Shown here: one piece after another, positions 17,796 to 26,397 of the stretch | Numbering within the stretch: the first letter of the stretch is position 1 | Layout: each line of letters starts with the position of its first letter | Source: Gammaproteobacteria bacterium | GTDB taxonomy: Bacteria; Pseudomonadota; Gammaproteobacteria; Steroidobacterales; Woeseiaceae | Direction: 5' to 3' | NCBI GenBank assembly: GCA_030429005.1 | Contig: JAUIDP010000003.1 | Span: forward strand, 27,063 to 91,062 | DNA length: 64,000 nt | Position numbers and translations under genes: made by a program | The notes under the pieces: model-generated | Told to the model about the DNA's origin: nothing | Seen by the model: the letters and a program-made list of their open reading frames with translations, nothing else | Databases searched by the model: none

Positions 17796-19231
17796 CCTGG
17801 TGGTGCGCACTTTTTTGCCTGCTGGCGGCGCCGGTTCTCGCCGAAAATCCGCCGAACATCATCGTTGTCATGGCCGACGACCACGGCCAGTGGGCACTCG
17901 GCAGCTACGGCCTGGCCGGGATCGATACACCGAACATCGATTACCTGGCGAATGAGGGTGTGTTGTTCGAGAACGCAATGTCGCCGGCGCCGGTCTGTTC
18001 GGCGGCCAGGGCCAGCTTCCACACCGGCAAGATGCCCTCGCAGCACGGTGTGCACGACTTTCTGAGCGAGGCCGAGGAGTACGATGCAGACTGGCTCGCG
18101 GGCGAGACGCTACTGGCAGAACGCTTGCAGCAGCTTGGCTATCGCACGGCGCTGATCGGCAAGTGGCATGCAACGACCAACAGCAAACTGCCACAGCCGG
18201 GATTCGATCGCTGGCTGAGCTACGATCCCTACAAGGCCGGCTGGGCCAACCAGTACGCGCACAGCGGCACCGTCAGTTTTTCCAACGACGGCGACGAGCT
18301 CAGCTTCACCGGCGTGCAGGCACGTTTCCTTTCGGAGCAGACGATCCGTTTCATCGACGAGTCCGGTGAGCAGCCATTTTTCATCAGCCTGAATTTCACG
18401 GAGCCACATGCACCGTTCGCCGGTCTGCCGGAGCGGCTGGTCGATCGCTACCGCCCGATCGCCACCAGGCTGGTCCGGGCAGGCGGTGCTTCTGATCTGC
18501 CTGACCGGGGCGCGAGGACGCGGGTGCCGGCGGACCATGCCGAGCAAATGGCGCAGTATCTTGCCGCCGTATCACTGCTGGATGAACAGGTCGGGCGCCT
18601 GCTGGATGCGCTGCAGGGTCGAGACCTGCTGGACAACACGCTGCTGGTGTACACCGCCGATCACGGGCTGCTGGTCGGCCAGTACGGTTTATACGGCAAG
18701 ACCAACGCCACTAACCCTGCCAACTTCTATGAAGAGACCATCCGCATCCCGCTGATCGTGCACGCGCCGTCGGGAACGATGCGCGGGATGCAGTCACGCG
18801 GCGAACTGGTGGATCTTTTGGACCTGCATGCGACGGTGCTGGATTTCGCGAGCGACGGTGATGCTGACACCAGCTACGGTCCTGGCCGGTCGTTGCGAAC
18901 TTTGTTGGAAGGCGAACGTTCGACAGGGTGGCGTGAGGTGCAGTTCGCGGAGCGCGGCAACCTGCGGATGGTCAGCGATGGCCGCTGGAAACTGGTTCGC
19001 GAATACGGCAAGAATATGCACGATGCGCCGATCGACCGCTGGTATGACCTGGCGCACCCGTTCGGCGAACGCGTCAGCGTGGACCTGCCCGCTGCGCCGG
19101 TGCGCGGACGCCTGATGACCGAGCTGGAACGGTTCTTCGACCAGTACGAGACTGAAGCACACAGCGGCCGGTTGATCTGGGACCAGCCGGCACCCAATGC
19201 TCGCATGCAGGACGACCTGGACGCGTACTAA
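17771..19231 (+). CDS. Formylglycine-dependent sulfatase (CSAAR type), exported
   Basis: 486 aa if started at TTG 17771, giving the signal peptide MALTPFCFSWWCALFCLLAA followed by PVLA-EN. GAGGGG lies 9 bases upstream, and no in-frame ATG or GTG exists before the mature domain. Metal-binding MADDHGQW near 35, modification motif CSAAR (Cys 76; the Pro of CxPxR is Ala, a variant accepted by some sulfatase maturases), LIGKWHA near 125, YTADHGLLVG near 290 and the C-terminal sulfatase tail are present. It follows the TonB receptor through the terminator hairpin, so expression probably depends on readthrough. It ends convergently with the nucleotidase, sharing CTAA. Confidence 0.83.
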   Translation: MALTPFCFSWWCALFCLLAAPVLAENPPNIIVVMADDHGQWALGSYGLAGIDTPNIDYLANEGVLFENAMSPAPVCSAARASFHTGKMPSQHGVHDFLSEAEEYDADWLAGETLLAERLQQLGYRTALIGKWHATTNSKLPQPGFDRWLSYDPYKAGWANQYAHSGTVSFSNDGDELSFTGVQARFLSEQTIRFIDESGEQPFFISLNFTEPHAPFAGLPERLVDRYRPIATRLVRAGGASDLPDRGARTRVPADHAEQMAQYLAAVSLLDEQVGRLLDALQGRDLLDNTLLVYTADHGLLVGQYGLYGKTNATNPANFYEETIRIPLIVHAPSGTMRGMQSRGELVDLLDLHATVLDFASDGDADTSYGPGRSLRTLLEGERSTGWREVQFAERGNLRMVSDGRWKLVREYGKNMHDAPIDRWYDLAHPFGERVSVDLPAAPVRGRLMTELERFFDQYETEAHSGRLIWDQPAPNARMQDDLDAY

Positions 19232-20841
19232 AAAGCCGGCGTTGCGCCTTGGCGGTCTGCTGCCAGGTCGCGCTGCCTGCCGGATGCCGGCAGCGGAACC
19301 GTCTTGTGTTTCCTGAAATAAGCCGTTGTCAGTTCGCCCAGCGTTGCCGATTCGCGCAGCCGTTTGGTCGCCAGGAACTCATCGAAGTGGTCAGCGCCGT
19401 CGGCAATGATCTCCGGTACGGCGATTTCGTAGACAGCGTCCGGTGTGACGGCTTTACCGTCATGCTCCAGGGATACCAGCCGCTCGCGTTCCGGCTTCGA
19501 CGTGTCGTAGACAACGTCGAGACCTGATACCTGCAACAGGCCGCGCAGCAAAGTAAAAGATTGCTCCATGATTGCGACGAGCTGGTCGCCGCGAACCTGC
19601 ATGACGACGATGGGGTCGATAAACGGGTTGGTATCGAGGACATCGACGATCTCAACGTCACCCTCGGGTATGTCCTTTCGAATGGTACCCGGATGGATCA
19701 GCGCGATGTCGGCCCCGGTCGCGTCGCGGGCGATATCGGCGAGCAGGTTGCCGAGATCGGACTCGTCAAAGTAGCGCCGGTTCAGCCGGGCTTCGCTGCG
19801 GCCCACGACTTCGGTCAGCTCCGGAAACCGGGCGCGATAGGCAGCCATTTTGGCCACGATGACCGGGTCCGGCTCGAGCTGGTCCGAATCGACCGGGATC
19901 AGCTTGCCGTCGTAGGACCTGATTTCCCGCGTGCCGGCGTCCAGTTGCAACTGCAGATAGCCGAGGTAGGTGCCCTGGCCAAATGTCTGCATGATCAGCG
20001 TCCCGGTCTCGGGTTGTACGACCGGCTCCCAGGTGCCGGCATCGGCATGCCCGCCAAACAGGACGTCGATACCGTCAACCGCGCCGGCCAGCGCAATGTC
20101 CTTGTCGATGTCGCGAGCCAGGCGCGGATCCGCTTCGGCGTCGGTTTGCATCGGGGCCGTGTGGCCCTGGTGCGTCAACACGACGACCAGGTCGACCGCG
20201 TCGCGCAGCTCGTCCATGGACTTTTGAATAGCGTCTGCCGGGTCCGTGATATCGAGCCCGTCTGTCGATCCGGGCAGGACAGCCGTGGTTGCCGCATCCT
20301 GCCCGATGGTGCCGATGACCCCGATTCGCACTCCGTTACGCTCGATGATCGTGTGCCGCTGGGCGAACGGATGGTTCGTGCCCTTGAAAAACATGTTGGC
20401 GCTGAGTACGGGAAAGGCAACCCGGTTTTTTTGCCACAGCAAGATATCCGGACCGTAGTCGAATTCGTGATTGCCGATTGCCATGGCGTCGTAGCCCATC
20501 GTCGTCATGAACTCGAACATCAGTGCACCATCGGTCAGCTTTGACAGGGCGCCGGTGAATATGTCGCCGGAATCGAACAGGAAGACGTTCGGCTCGGTTT
20601 GCCGAAGCTGCCTGATCAGCGTCGTCAATTCCGCGAGCCCGCCGAGGTGCTCGATGTCGTCGCGCCACCAGGCCGGCACCGGTTCGTACGCACTTTCCAT
20701 GTCGTTCGTGAACAACAGGGTGACGGTGATCGTGTCATCGTCGGCCCGCGTTGTTCCGGCCAGTGAAATGGCCAGCATGCAGGCCAGCAGGCCGCGGCCC
20801 AGCATGCTGACGATTGAAATGTTCGGGTAGCTTCGCTGCAT
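19228..20841 (-). CDS. Periplasmic 5'-nucleotidase, UshA-type (copy 2)
   Basis: 537 aa, close paralogue of the gene at 5164. Signal peptide (GLLACMLAISLAGTTRA) precedes a metallophosphoesterase domain with FTNDMESAYEP, FDSGDIFTG, IGNHEFDYG, LTHQG and GGHADAG, then a 5_nucleotid_C domain. As in copy 1, the first metal site has Glu and Asp where UshA has His and Gln. Three ATG codons occur in a row; the third (20841) has AGGA at a 6-base distance. The next in-frame ATG (20805) would also leave a signal peptide. Predicted role: release of nucleosides and phosphate from nucleotides in the periplasm. Confidence 0.9.
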   Translation of the reverse strand: MQRSYPNISIVSMLGRGLLACMLAISLAGTTRADDDTITVTLLFTNDMESAYEPVPAWWRDDIEHLGGLAELTTLIRQLRQTEPNVFLFDSGDIFTGALSKLTDGALMFEFMTTMGYDAMAIGNHEFDYGPDILLWQKNRVAFPVLSANMFFKGTNHPFAQRHTIIERNGVRIGVIGTIGQDAATTAVLPGSTDGLDITDPADAIQKSMDELRDAVDLVVVLTHQGHTAPMQTDAEADPRLARDIDKDIALAGAVDGIDVLFGGHADAGTWEPVVQPETGTLIMQTFGQGTYLGYLQLQLDAGTREIRSYDGKLIPVDSDQLEPDPVIVAKMAAYRARFPELTEVVGRSEARLNRRYFDESDLGNLLADIARDATGADIALIHPGTIRKDIPEGDVEIVDVLDTNPFIDPIVVMQVRGDQLVAIMEQSFTLLRGLLQVSGLDVVYDTSKPERERLVSLEHDGKAVTPDAVYEIAVPEIIADGADHFDEFLATKRLRESATLGELTTAYFRKHKTVPLPASGRQRDLAADRQGATPAF

Positions 20842-20907
20842 CATCATTCCTGTCGTTCGCGTTGTTGGCAATGGCATAATAAACGCTGCTCACCGGGAAA
20901 CACGAAC

Positions 20908-21840
20908 ATGCTGCAAAAAATCACACTGACCCTGTTGCTGGGCGGAGTCTTGCTGGTTGCCGGATGCGGTACCGAACAATCGCCATCGGCAGTCGACGAG
21001 ACGCTGACAGGGCCGGTCATACGCTCGGTCGATACGACTTACCTGTCTCGCGACGTTGCGGTCACTGCAACGATCGTTACGCCGGCGGTGGCCGACGGCG
21101 TGCCGGTGCCGCTCGTCGTGATGGCACACGGACACGGCGGTTCGCGCCAGGAGGGCGGCGGCTTCCAGCAGGTTGCCGAAGCGATGGCCCAGCGCGGCAT
21201 CGCCTCGATACGCATGGACTTCCCGGGCTGTGGCGATAGCAGCGAATCCTTTACCGAGAACAACCTCAGCAACATGTTGCAGGACCTGCAGGCCGCACGC
21301 CAGTTCGTCGCAGGTGAGGTGAGCATCGACCCGGACAGGGTTGGCCTGCTGGGCTACAGCATGGGCGGCCGTCTCGTCGCGCTGCTGAGTGAAATTGATC
21401 CGTCCTACAAGGCAATGGTCATGTGGGCCCCCGGTATTTCGGACGGTGCAGAGCGCGAAGTGCAACTGACATTCGGCGGAGCCGGGGAGTATGCCAGTAA
21501 GCGCCGCGAGGCGGAGGAGCAGGGTTCGGTGGTCTACACGACGGTCTGGGGCACCGACCTCAACCTGGGTTTTCGCTGGTTTACCGATCTCGAAACGTCA
21601 CGGCCGCAGGGAGCGATCGAAAAGTTTGCCGGGCCGCTGCTGGTCATATACGGCGAAGCGGACCAGGTGGTATTGCCGGCCGTTTCGAAATCGGCCGTGA
21701 CCGCGGCCGTCAACAGCAGCAAGGTGTCCGAGCTGGCGATTCCAACGGCCCGGCACGGCCTGGGTTTCTACACCGAGCGGCCGGAAATTGCGGCACAGGT
21801 CGTCACTGCGACAGCCGAATTTTTTGCTGAGGAGCTGTAG
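20908..21840 (+). CDS. Alpha/beta-hydrolase lipoprotein
   Basis: 310 aa. Lipobox LVAGC near residue 20 indicates an outer- or inner-membrane lipoprotein. Hydrolase fold landmarks are VMAHGHGGSR (oxyanion region, near 72-81), nucleophile elbow GYSMGG near 150, acid Asp in YGEADQVV near 250 and His in ARHGLGFYT near 280, giving a complete triad. It resembles dienelactone-hydrolase or serine-aminopeptidase-like esterases; substrate unknown. Its last 38 bp overlap the convergent LysR gene. Confidence 0.8.
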   Translation: MLQKITLTLLLGGVLLVAGCGTEQSPSAVDETLTGPVIRSVDTTYLSRDVAVTATIVTPAVADGVPVPLVVMAHGHGGSRQEGGGFQQVAEAMAQRGIASIRMDFPGCGDSSESFTENNLSNMLQDLQAARQFVAGEVSIDPDRVGLLGYSMGGRLVALLSEIDPSYKAMVMWAPGISDGAEREVQLTFGGAGEYASKRREAEEQGSVVYTTVWGTDLNLGFRWFTDLETSRPQGAIEKFAGPLLVIYGEADQVVLPAVSKSAVTAAVNSSKVSELAIPTARHGLGFYTERPEIAAQVVTATAEFFAEEL

Positions 21841-22762
21841 TTAAAGTCTCCTGGTCGTCGCGCATTACGTCGCAACACACTTGCCGCAGCCAGCGATTGG
21901 TTGAGTCCTTGTCGTAGCGCTTGTGCCAGAACATGAAATAGTTGACCGGGCGCATTTTGATCGGCGACTCGGAGATGCTCAGCGGAAAATTCTTCATCAG
22001 CTCCGTGCAGGCGCGCCGTTGCAGCGTGACAATCAGGTCCGAGTTCAGCAACGCGTCGGCGACCTGCATGAAGTAGGGCACGATCAGGCTGACGTGCCGC
22101 TTTTTGCCGAGTGACGCCAGGATTTCGTCGACCGGGCCGTGCGCATGCCCGAGCGGCGAAACCATCATGTGGGTCGCCGATAGGTATTGCCGCATCGTCA
22201 TCTTTTCGCCCTGCAACGGATGCCCGTCGCGGTGGATGATCACGAAGTCGTCCCGAAACAGGCGCGTCTGTTTCAGGTGCTCCGGCGCCTGCCAGTTCAG
22301 TGTAATTGCGAGATCGACACTCCCGGACTCGAGCTGCTTGGTCGCGTAGTCGCGGTCGAGCACCTTGAAAGTGACTTTCGACTTGGGCGACTCACTGGAA
22401 ATACGCGCCACCAGTTCCGGCAGCAGGTAGTGCTGGACCTCGTCCGACGTCGAGATGACAAAATTGCGTTCGATATAGCCCGGGTCGAAATCGATCTCCC
22501 CGTGCAGCTCCTCGAACGATCCGATCAGCGCGGTGATTCTCGGTGCCAGTACCAGCGCCTTGCTGGTCGGCGCCATCCCCTGGCCGCTGCGCACGAACAG
22601 CTCGTCCACGAAATAATGACGCAGGTTTTTCAGTTGCTTGCTGACGCTCGACTGGGAGATGCCGAGCGCCTCGGCGGCTGCAGTGATACTGCCGTTCGAC
22701 AGGATGGCATGAAAGACCATCAGTTCCTGCAGGCGGATATTCGGGGTATTCTTATTAGTCAT
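21803..22762 (-). CDS. LysR-family transcriptional regulator
   Basis: 319 aa. N-terminal winged helix-turn-helix at about 10-70 (ELMVFHAILSNGSITAAAEA, then LGISQSSVSKQLKNL) followed by a LysR substrate-binding domain (about 98-300). It is divergent from the FAD oxidoreductase operon with a 70-bp gap that contains a near-palindrome over that operon's -10. Local control of the 22833-28699 operon is the natural inference. Confidence 0.92.
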   Translation of the reverse strand: MTNKNTPNIRLQELMVFHAILSNGSITAAAEALGISQSSVSKQLKNLRHYFVDELFVRSGQGMAPTSKALVLAPRITALIGSFEELHGEIDFDPGYIERNFVISTSDEVQHYLLPELVARISSESPKSKVTFKVLDRDYATKQLESGSVDLAITLNWQAPEHLKQTRLFRDDFVIIHRDGHPLQGEKMTMRQYLSATHMMVSPLGHAHGPVDEILASLGKKRHVSLIVPYFMQVADALLNSDLIVTLQRRACTELMKNFPLSISESPIKMRPVNYFMFWHKRYDKDSTNRWLRQVCCDVMRDDQETLTTAPQQKIRLSQ

Positions 22763-22784
22763 AGTTCTTATTCAGTTTCTGCCA

Positions 22785-22821
22785 TTGTAGAATAGTTTGC
22801 AAGCCCTAAAATAGGCTTACG
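22785..22821 (+). promoter_or_regulatory. Promoter and near-palindromic operator of the LysR-controlled operon
   Basis: TTGTAG (22785-22790), a 16-bp spacer and TAAAAT (22807-22812) fit a sigma-70 promoter. AAGCCCTA, AAA, TAGGCTT (22801-22818) is a palindrome with one extra C, covering the -10. The site is in the divergent gap next to lysR, as expected for a LysR target. GAGGGGG precedes the ATG at 22833. Confidence 0.5.
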
Positions 22822-22832
22822 AGGGGGTTCTC

Positions 22833-24176
22833 ATGACATCAACAGATAAAAATATCCCGGTGGTTGCCCAATCCGACGTCGTGGTTGTCGGCGGCGGCGC
22901 GGCAGGTGTGACGGCCGCCGTCTCGGCAGCCCGCAATGGTTGCTCGGTAACTTTGCTCGAGCGGTATCACCACCTGGGCGGCATGGCCTCCGGTGGCATG
23001 GTGCTGGTGCTCGACGACATGGTCAACGGCAAGGAAATTGTCGTATCCGGCATCGTCGACGAGTTTGTTGCGCGTATGCAAAAAGAAGGCATGGCAGTTG
23101 TGCCGCCGGAAGAAGACCGCTACGCGAGCGATGAGATGTACCGCAAATGGGCGCGCTGGGGCGTGCACGATTTCCACCAGGCGCAGAAACCGCAGCCGAT
23201 CGTATATGCCTGTGCGTTCGACCCGGATGCCTGGAAACGTACATCGCTCGACCTGGTGCGCGAAAACAATATCAACCTGCGGCTGCACAGCTGGTTCAGC
23301 GATGCCATTGTCGAGGACGGGGCCGTCAAGGGCGTTATCTGCCAGACCAAGATGGGTCGCCAGGCAATTCGCGGCGATATCGTCATCGACACGACCGGAG
23401 ACTGTGACGTGGCGATGGCCGCTGGCGCGGATTTCTCGCAGGGCCAGTACATTGTCACGACGGTGTTCCGGCTGGCAAACGTCGACACCGACGAGGCCGA
23501 GCGCTTCGAGCACGAAGAGCCGGAAGAATTTGCAAAGATCAATCGCCAGGCGCGGCGCATCATCGGCGGTGCCTGGGAAATGTGGTGGCTGAAGACACCC
23601 ATTCCCGGTGTCGTCTGGTGCAACTGTCCGCACATGCCGGGTTATGACGGCGTCTCGGTCGAAGACCTGACGAAAGCCGAGTACGAAGGGCGCGAGCGCA
23701 TGATGGGGCTGTTCGAATACGTCCGCGAAAACATGCCCGGCTTCAAGCAGTCTTACATGCTGGGCGCCGCTGAGCAGGTCGGCGTACGGACGACGCGCAT
23801 GCTCCAGGGTGAGTATGTCGTGACCAAGGACGATATCGTCAATCGCCGCTATTTCGAGGATACCGTCTGTCGCGGTCGCGACTACTACACGCCGTACCGG
23901 GCGTTGTTGCCGAGACAGGTCGACCAGTTGATCGTTGCCGGCCGGCACTACTCCGCCGAGCCGGAAGCGCAAAAGCGCTCGCGCGAGATACCGCCGTGCA
24001 TGGTACAGGGAGAGGTCGCCGGCATCGCTGCATCACTGGCGTTGCAGGAAAACAGCATGATTCGTGACGTCGACTATCGCAAAATCCAGAAACAGATGCG
24101 TGCCCAGGGCGCGGATCCGGGGGACATTCCATCGGCCAATGCGACCGGAGTCGACTCGCTCGCGCAAAGTGCCTGA
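22833..24176 (+). CDS. FAD-dependent oxidoreductase (FAD_oxidored family)
   Basis: 447 aa. Rossmann motif VVVVGGGAAGVTAAVSAAR at 16-34, LLERYHHLGGMASGG near 45, DTTGDCDVAMAAG near 185-197 and a C-terminal VAGRHYSAEP/GEVAGIAASLAL region are characteristic of the PF12831-type FAD proteins that oxidise small organic acids or handle CoA-linked intermediates. First gene of a tight six-gene operon (gaps 22, -1, 0, 10 and 16 bp). With a CoA-transferase, a crotonase and a ferredoxin it probably acts in dehydrogenation or reduction of an activated acid; the ferredoxin could be its electron partner. Substrate unknown. Confidence 0.85.
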   Translation: MTSTDKNIPVVAQSDVVVVGGGAAGVTAAVSAARNGCSVTLLERYHHLGGMASGGMVLVLDDMVNGKEIVVSGIVDEFVARMQKEGMAVVPPEEDRYASDEMYRKWARWGVHDFHQAQKPQPIVYACAFDPDAWKRTSLDLVRENNINLRLHSWFSDAIVEDGAVKGVICQTKMGRQAIRGDIVIDTTGDCDVAMAAGADFSQGQYIVTTVFRLANVDTDEAERFEHEEPEEFAKINRQARRIIGGAWEMWWLKTPIPGVVWCNCPHMPGYDGVSVEDLTKAEYEGRERMMGLFEYVRENMPGFKQSYMLGAAEQVGVRTTRMLQGEYVVTKDDIVNRRYFEDTVCRGRDYYTPYRALLPRQVDQLIVAGRHYSAEPEAQKRSREIPPCMVQGEVAGIAASLALQENSMIRDVDYRKIQKQMRAQGADPGDIPSANATGVDSLAQSA

Positions 24177-24198
24177 TTACCGGGGGGTAACCGAAAAA

Positions 24199-25368
24199 AT
24201 GAAGCAATCAACCAACTTGCCGCTCGACGGAATTCGTGTCATCGACTTTACACAGGTCATGATGGGGCCGTCTGCCACGCAGATGCTGGCCGACTTCGGT
24301 GCGGACGTCATCAAGATTGAAAACCCGCGCGGCGGAGACCTGTCACGCACCGCATTCGGTGCGACGGACGAGGAAGGCCTGAACAACCCGGTGTTTTGTA
24401 GTTTGAACCGGAACAAGCGTTCACTGGCGCTGAACCTGCGCGAGGAGGCCAACAAGCAGGTCGTCCACGATCTTATTCGCGGCGCCGATGTCGTGGTCAG
24501 CAATTTCCGGGCCGGCGTCATGGACCGTATCGGCTTCGGTTTCGAGAAATGCCGTGAATTGAATCCGCGCATTATCTGGGCCAGCGGCAGCGGCTATGGC
24601 CCCACCGGGCCGTACGCCCACAAGGGCGGCCAGGATGTGCTGGCGCAGGCCATGAGTGGCGTCATGATGCGCCGCGCGGACGAATCGGTACCGATGTCGA
24701 TCTATCCGACGGCATTGTGCGACTACACGGCCGGCATGCACCTGGTGCAGGCAATTCTGGCGGCGCTGATCGGTGTCGCGAAAACCGGCGAGGGCCAGAG
24801 CGTCGAAGTGTCGCTGTACGATTCAATGATTGCCATGCAGATGCAGGAGGCGACCTGTCACCTGCACAATGGCAAGGAAATCAACTGGGCAGAGATGCCG
24901 CTGACCGGTGTGTTTCCCACTGAAGATGGCGCGCTGGTGCTGGTCGGTGCCTTCAAGGAAAACCCGCTGCTCGACATCTGCAACGTGCTCGGCATCGAGG
25001 ACCTGTCGCAGGAGTACCCGAATCTTGCCGCGCAGCGCGAGGGCAAAGCCTACCTGCAACAACGCTTTCGCGACGAGTTTGCGAAGAACTCGACGGCGCA
25101 CTGGATTGGTGCGCTCGAAGCGGCGGACCTGCTCTGCGCGCCGGTCAGGAATCTCGCAGAGGTACTCGAGGACGAGCAGACCAGGACCAATGAAATGATC
25201 GTCGAGTTCGAACACCCGATCAACGGCCGGATGCAGACGATTGCCTGCCCGATTCATTTTTCGGCAATCGATTGTGGTGTGCGCATGGCGCCGCCGCGGC
25301 TCGGCGAGCACAACGACGAGATTCTCGCTGAACTGGATGGTGCAACGGCGGAACGGGCGAGCGCCTGA
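24199..25368 (+). CDS. Family III CoA-transferase (CaiB/BaiF)
   Basis: 389 aa. LDGIRVIDFTQVMMGPSATQ near 9-28, ADFGADVIKIENP near 31-43 and the SGYGPTGPY block near 138 define the family. The catalytic Asp is in LCDYTAGMH near 175. Start at ATG 24199 gives the usual N-terminus; an open extension upstream overlaps the preceding gene and lacks family sequence. The stop shares its last base with the next start (TGATG). It should move CoA onto a carboxylic acid that the crotonase then processes. Confidence 0.92.
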   Translation: MKQSTNLPLDGIRVIDFTQVMMGPSATQMLADFGADVIKIENPRGGDLSRTAFGATDEEGLNNPVFCSLNRNKRSLALNLREEANKQVVHDLIRGADVVVSNFRAGVMDRIGFGFEKCRELNPRIIWASGSGYGPTGPYAHKGGQDVLAQAMSGVMMRRADESVPMSIYPTALCDYTAGMHLVQAILAALIGVAKTGEGQSVEVSLYDSMIAMQMQEATCHLHNGKEINWAEMPLTGVFPTEDGALVLVGAFKENPLLDICNVLGIEDLSQEYPNLAAQREGKAYLQQRFRDEFAKNSTAHWIGALEAADLLCAPVRNLAEVLEDEQTRTNEMIVEFEHPINGRMQTIACPIHFSAIDCGVRMAPPRLGEHNDEILAELDGATAERASA

Positions 25369-26147
25369 TGGCCGTCAATTTCTCGCTGCAAGACCACGTT
25401 GCGCACGTGCGCATCGATCGCGCGGATCGAATGAATGCGGTCGACGAAGCGACAGCGGACGAACTCGAACAGATCTGGCAGCGCATCGAGGGGGACAACG
25501 ACGTACGCGTGGTTGTCCTGACCGGCGCGGGCGAAAAAGCATTTTGTGCCGGCGCCGATATGAAAGCCGGCGGCGCAACCCGAACCGGACTCGAGTACTG
25601 GGCGCATGCGCGGCCGGGTGGCTTCGGCGGGCTGACACTGAGGAAGTCGCTGCACGTTCCGGTAATCGCTCGCGTCAATGGCCTCGCCGTTGGCGGCGGC
25701 TTCGAACTGGTGCTGGGCTGTGACATCGTCGTGGCGGCGGAGCACGCTTCATTCGGCCTGCCGGAGGCACGCGTCGGCCGGATGCCGATGGACGGCGGCA
25801 TGCTGGTACTGCCCCGTTTGATACCACAGAAGATCGCGATGGGCATGCTGCTGACGGGCAATCGAATCTCGGCGCAGGACGCCGCGGAATACGGTCTGGT
25901 CAACGAGGTCGTGCCAGCGGCCGAACTCGACGAGGCAGTCGATCGCTGGGTTACACAAATTCTGAAGTGTGCCCCGCTGTCGGTGAAGGCCATCAAGGAA
26001 TGTGTCAAGGAGACCAGCGACCTGTCGCTGGACGAAGCGATGGCAAAGCGCCTGCCATCACTGATCGCGGCGCTGGAGTCCGAGGACGGCGAGGAAGGGC
26101 CGCGTGCATTTCGTGAAAAACGGGACCCGGTCTGGAAGGGACGCTAG
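25368..26147 (+). CDS. Enoyl-CoA hydratase/isomerase (crotonase) family protein
   Basis: 259 aa. RIDRADRMNAVDEAT near 16-30, the oxyanion hole AFCAGADM near 58-65 and NGLAVGGGFELVLGCD near 103-118 with catalytic-region PEARVG near 130 are clear. Glu at the PEA position is the usual acid/base. The reaction on an acyl-CoA (hydration, isomerisation or hydrolysis) cannot be fixed from sequence. It overlaps the CoA-transferase stop by one base, so the two are coupled. Confidence 0.92.
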   Translation: MAVNFSLQDHVAHVRIDRADRMNAVDEATADELEQIWQRIEGDNDVRVVVLTGAGEKAFCAGADMKAGGATRTGLEYWAHARPGGFGGLTLRKSLHVPVIARVNGLAVGGGFELVLGCDIVVAAEHASFGLPEARVGRMPMDGGMLVLPRLIPQKIAMGMLLTGNRISAQDAAEYGLVNEVVPAAELDEAVDRWVTQILKCAPLSVKAIKECVKETSDLSLDEAMAKRLPSLIAALESEDGEEGPRAFREKRDPVWKGR

Positions 26148-26387
26148 GTGACATTCGTCATCATGTCGCCGTGCGTCGGCATCAAGGATGGCCGCTGCGT
26201 CGATGTCTGTCCGGTCGACTGTATTCACGAAGGCGAAACGATGTTTTATATCGACCCGGAAGAGTGCATCGCCTGTGCCTTGTGCGAGACGATCTGCCCG
26301 GTCGATGCAATCCGGCACATCGAGGACGTTCCGGAAGAAGAACAGGCTTACATAAAAATTAACGCGGATTTCTTTAACAAACCCTGA
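26148..26387 (+). CDS. Ferredoxin, two Fe-S clusters
   Basis: 79 aa. Cys pattern: C9, C17, then CPVDC (C21, C25), and CIACALCETICP (C39, C42, C45, C49). This is compatible with a 7Fe or 8Fe bacterial ferredoxin like FdxA. Start is a GTG directly after the crotonase stop. The protein is complete at the C-terminus. In this operon it most likely exchanges electrons with the FAD oxidoreductase; supply to the P450 at 7910 is a weaker possibility. Confidence 0.92.
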   Translation: MTFVIMSPCVGIKDGRCVDVCPVDCIHEGETMFYIDPEECIACALCETICPVDAIRHIEDVPEEEQAYIKINADFFNKP

Positions 26388-26397
26388 GAGGGCAGCC

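Noticed and set aside
26148..26387. Ferredoxin as dedicated partner of the P450 at 7910
   Set aside because: It is embedded in another operon 17 kb away and is a multi-cluster type; association with the adjacent FAD oxidoreductase is simpler.
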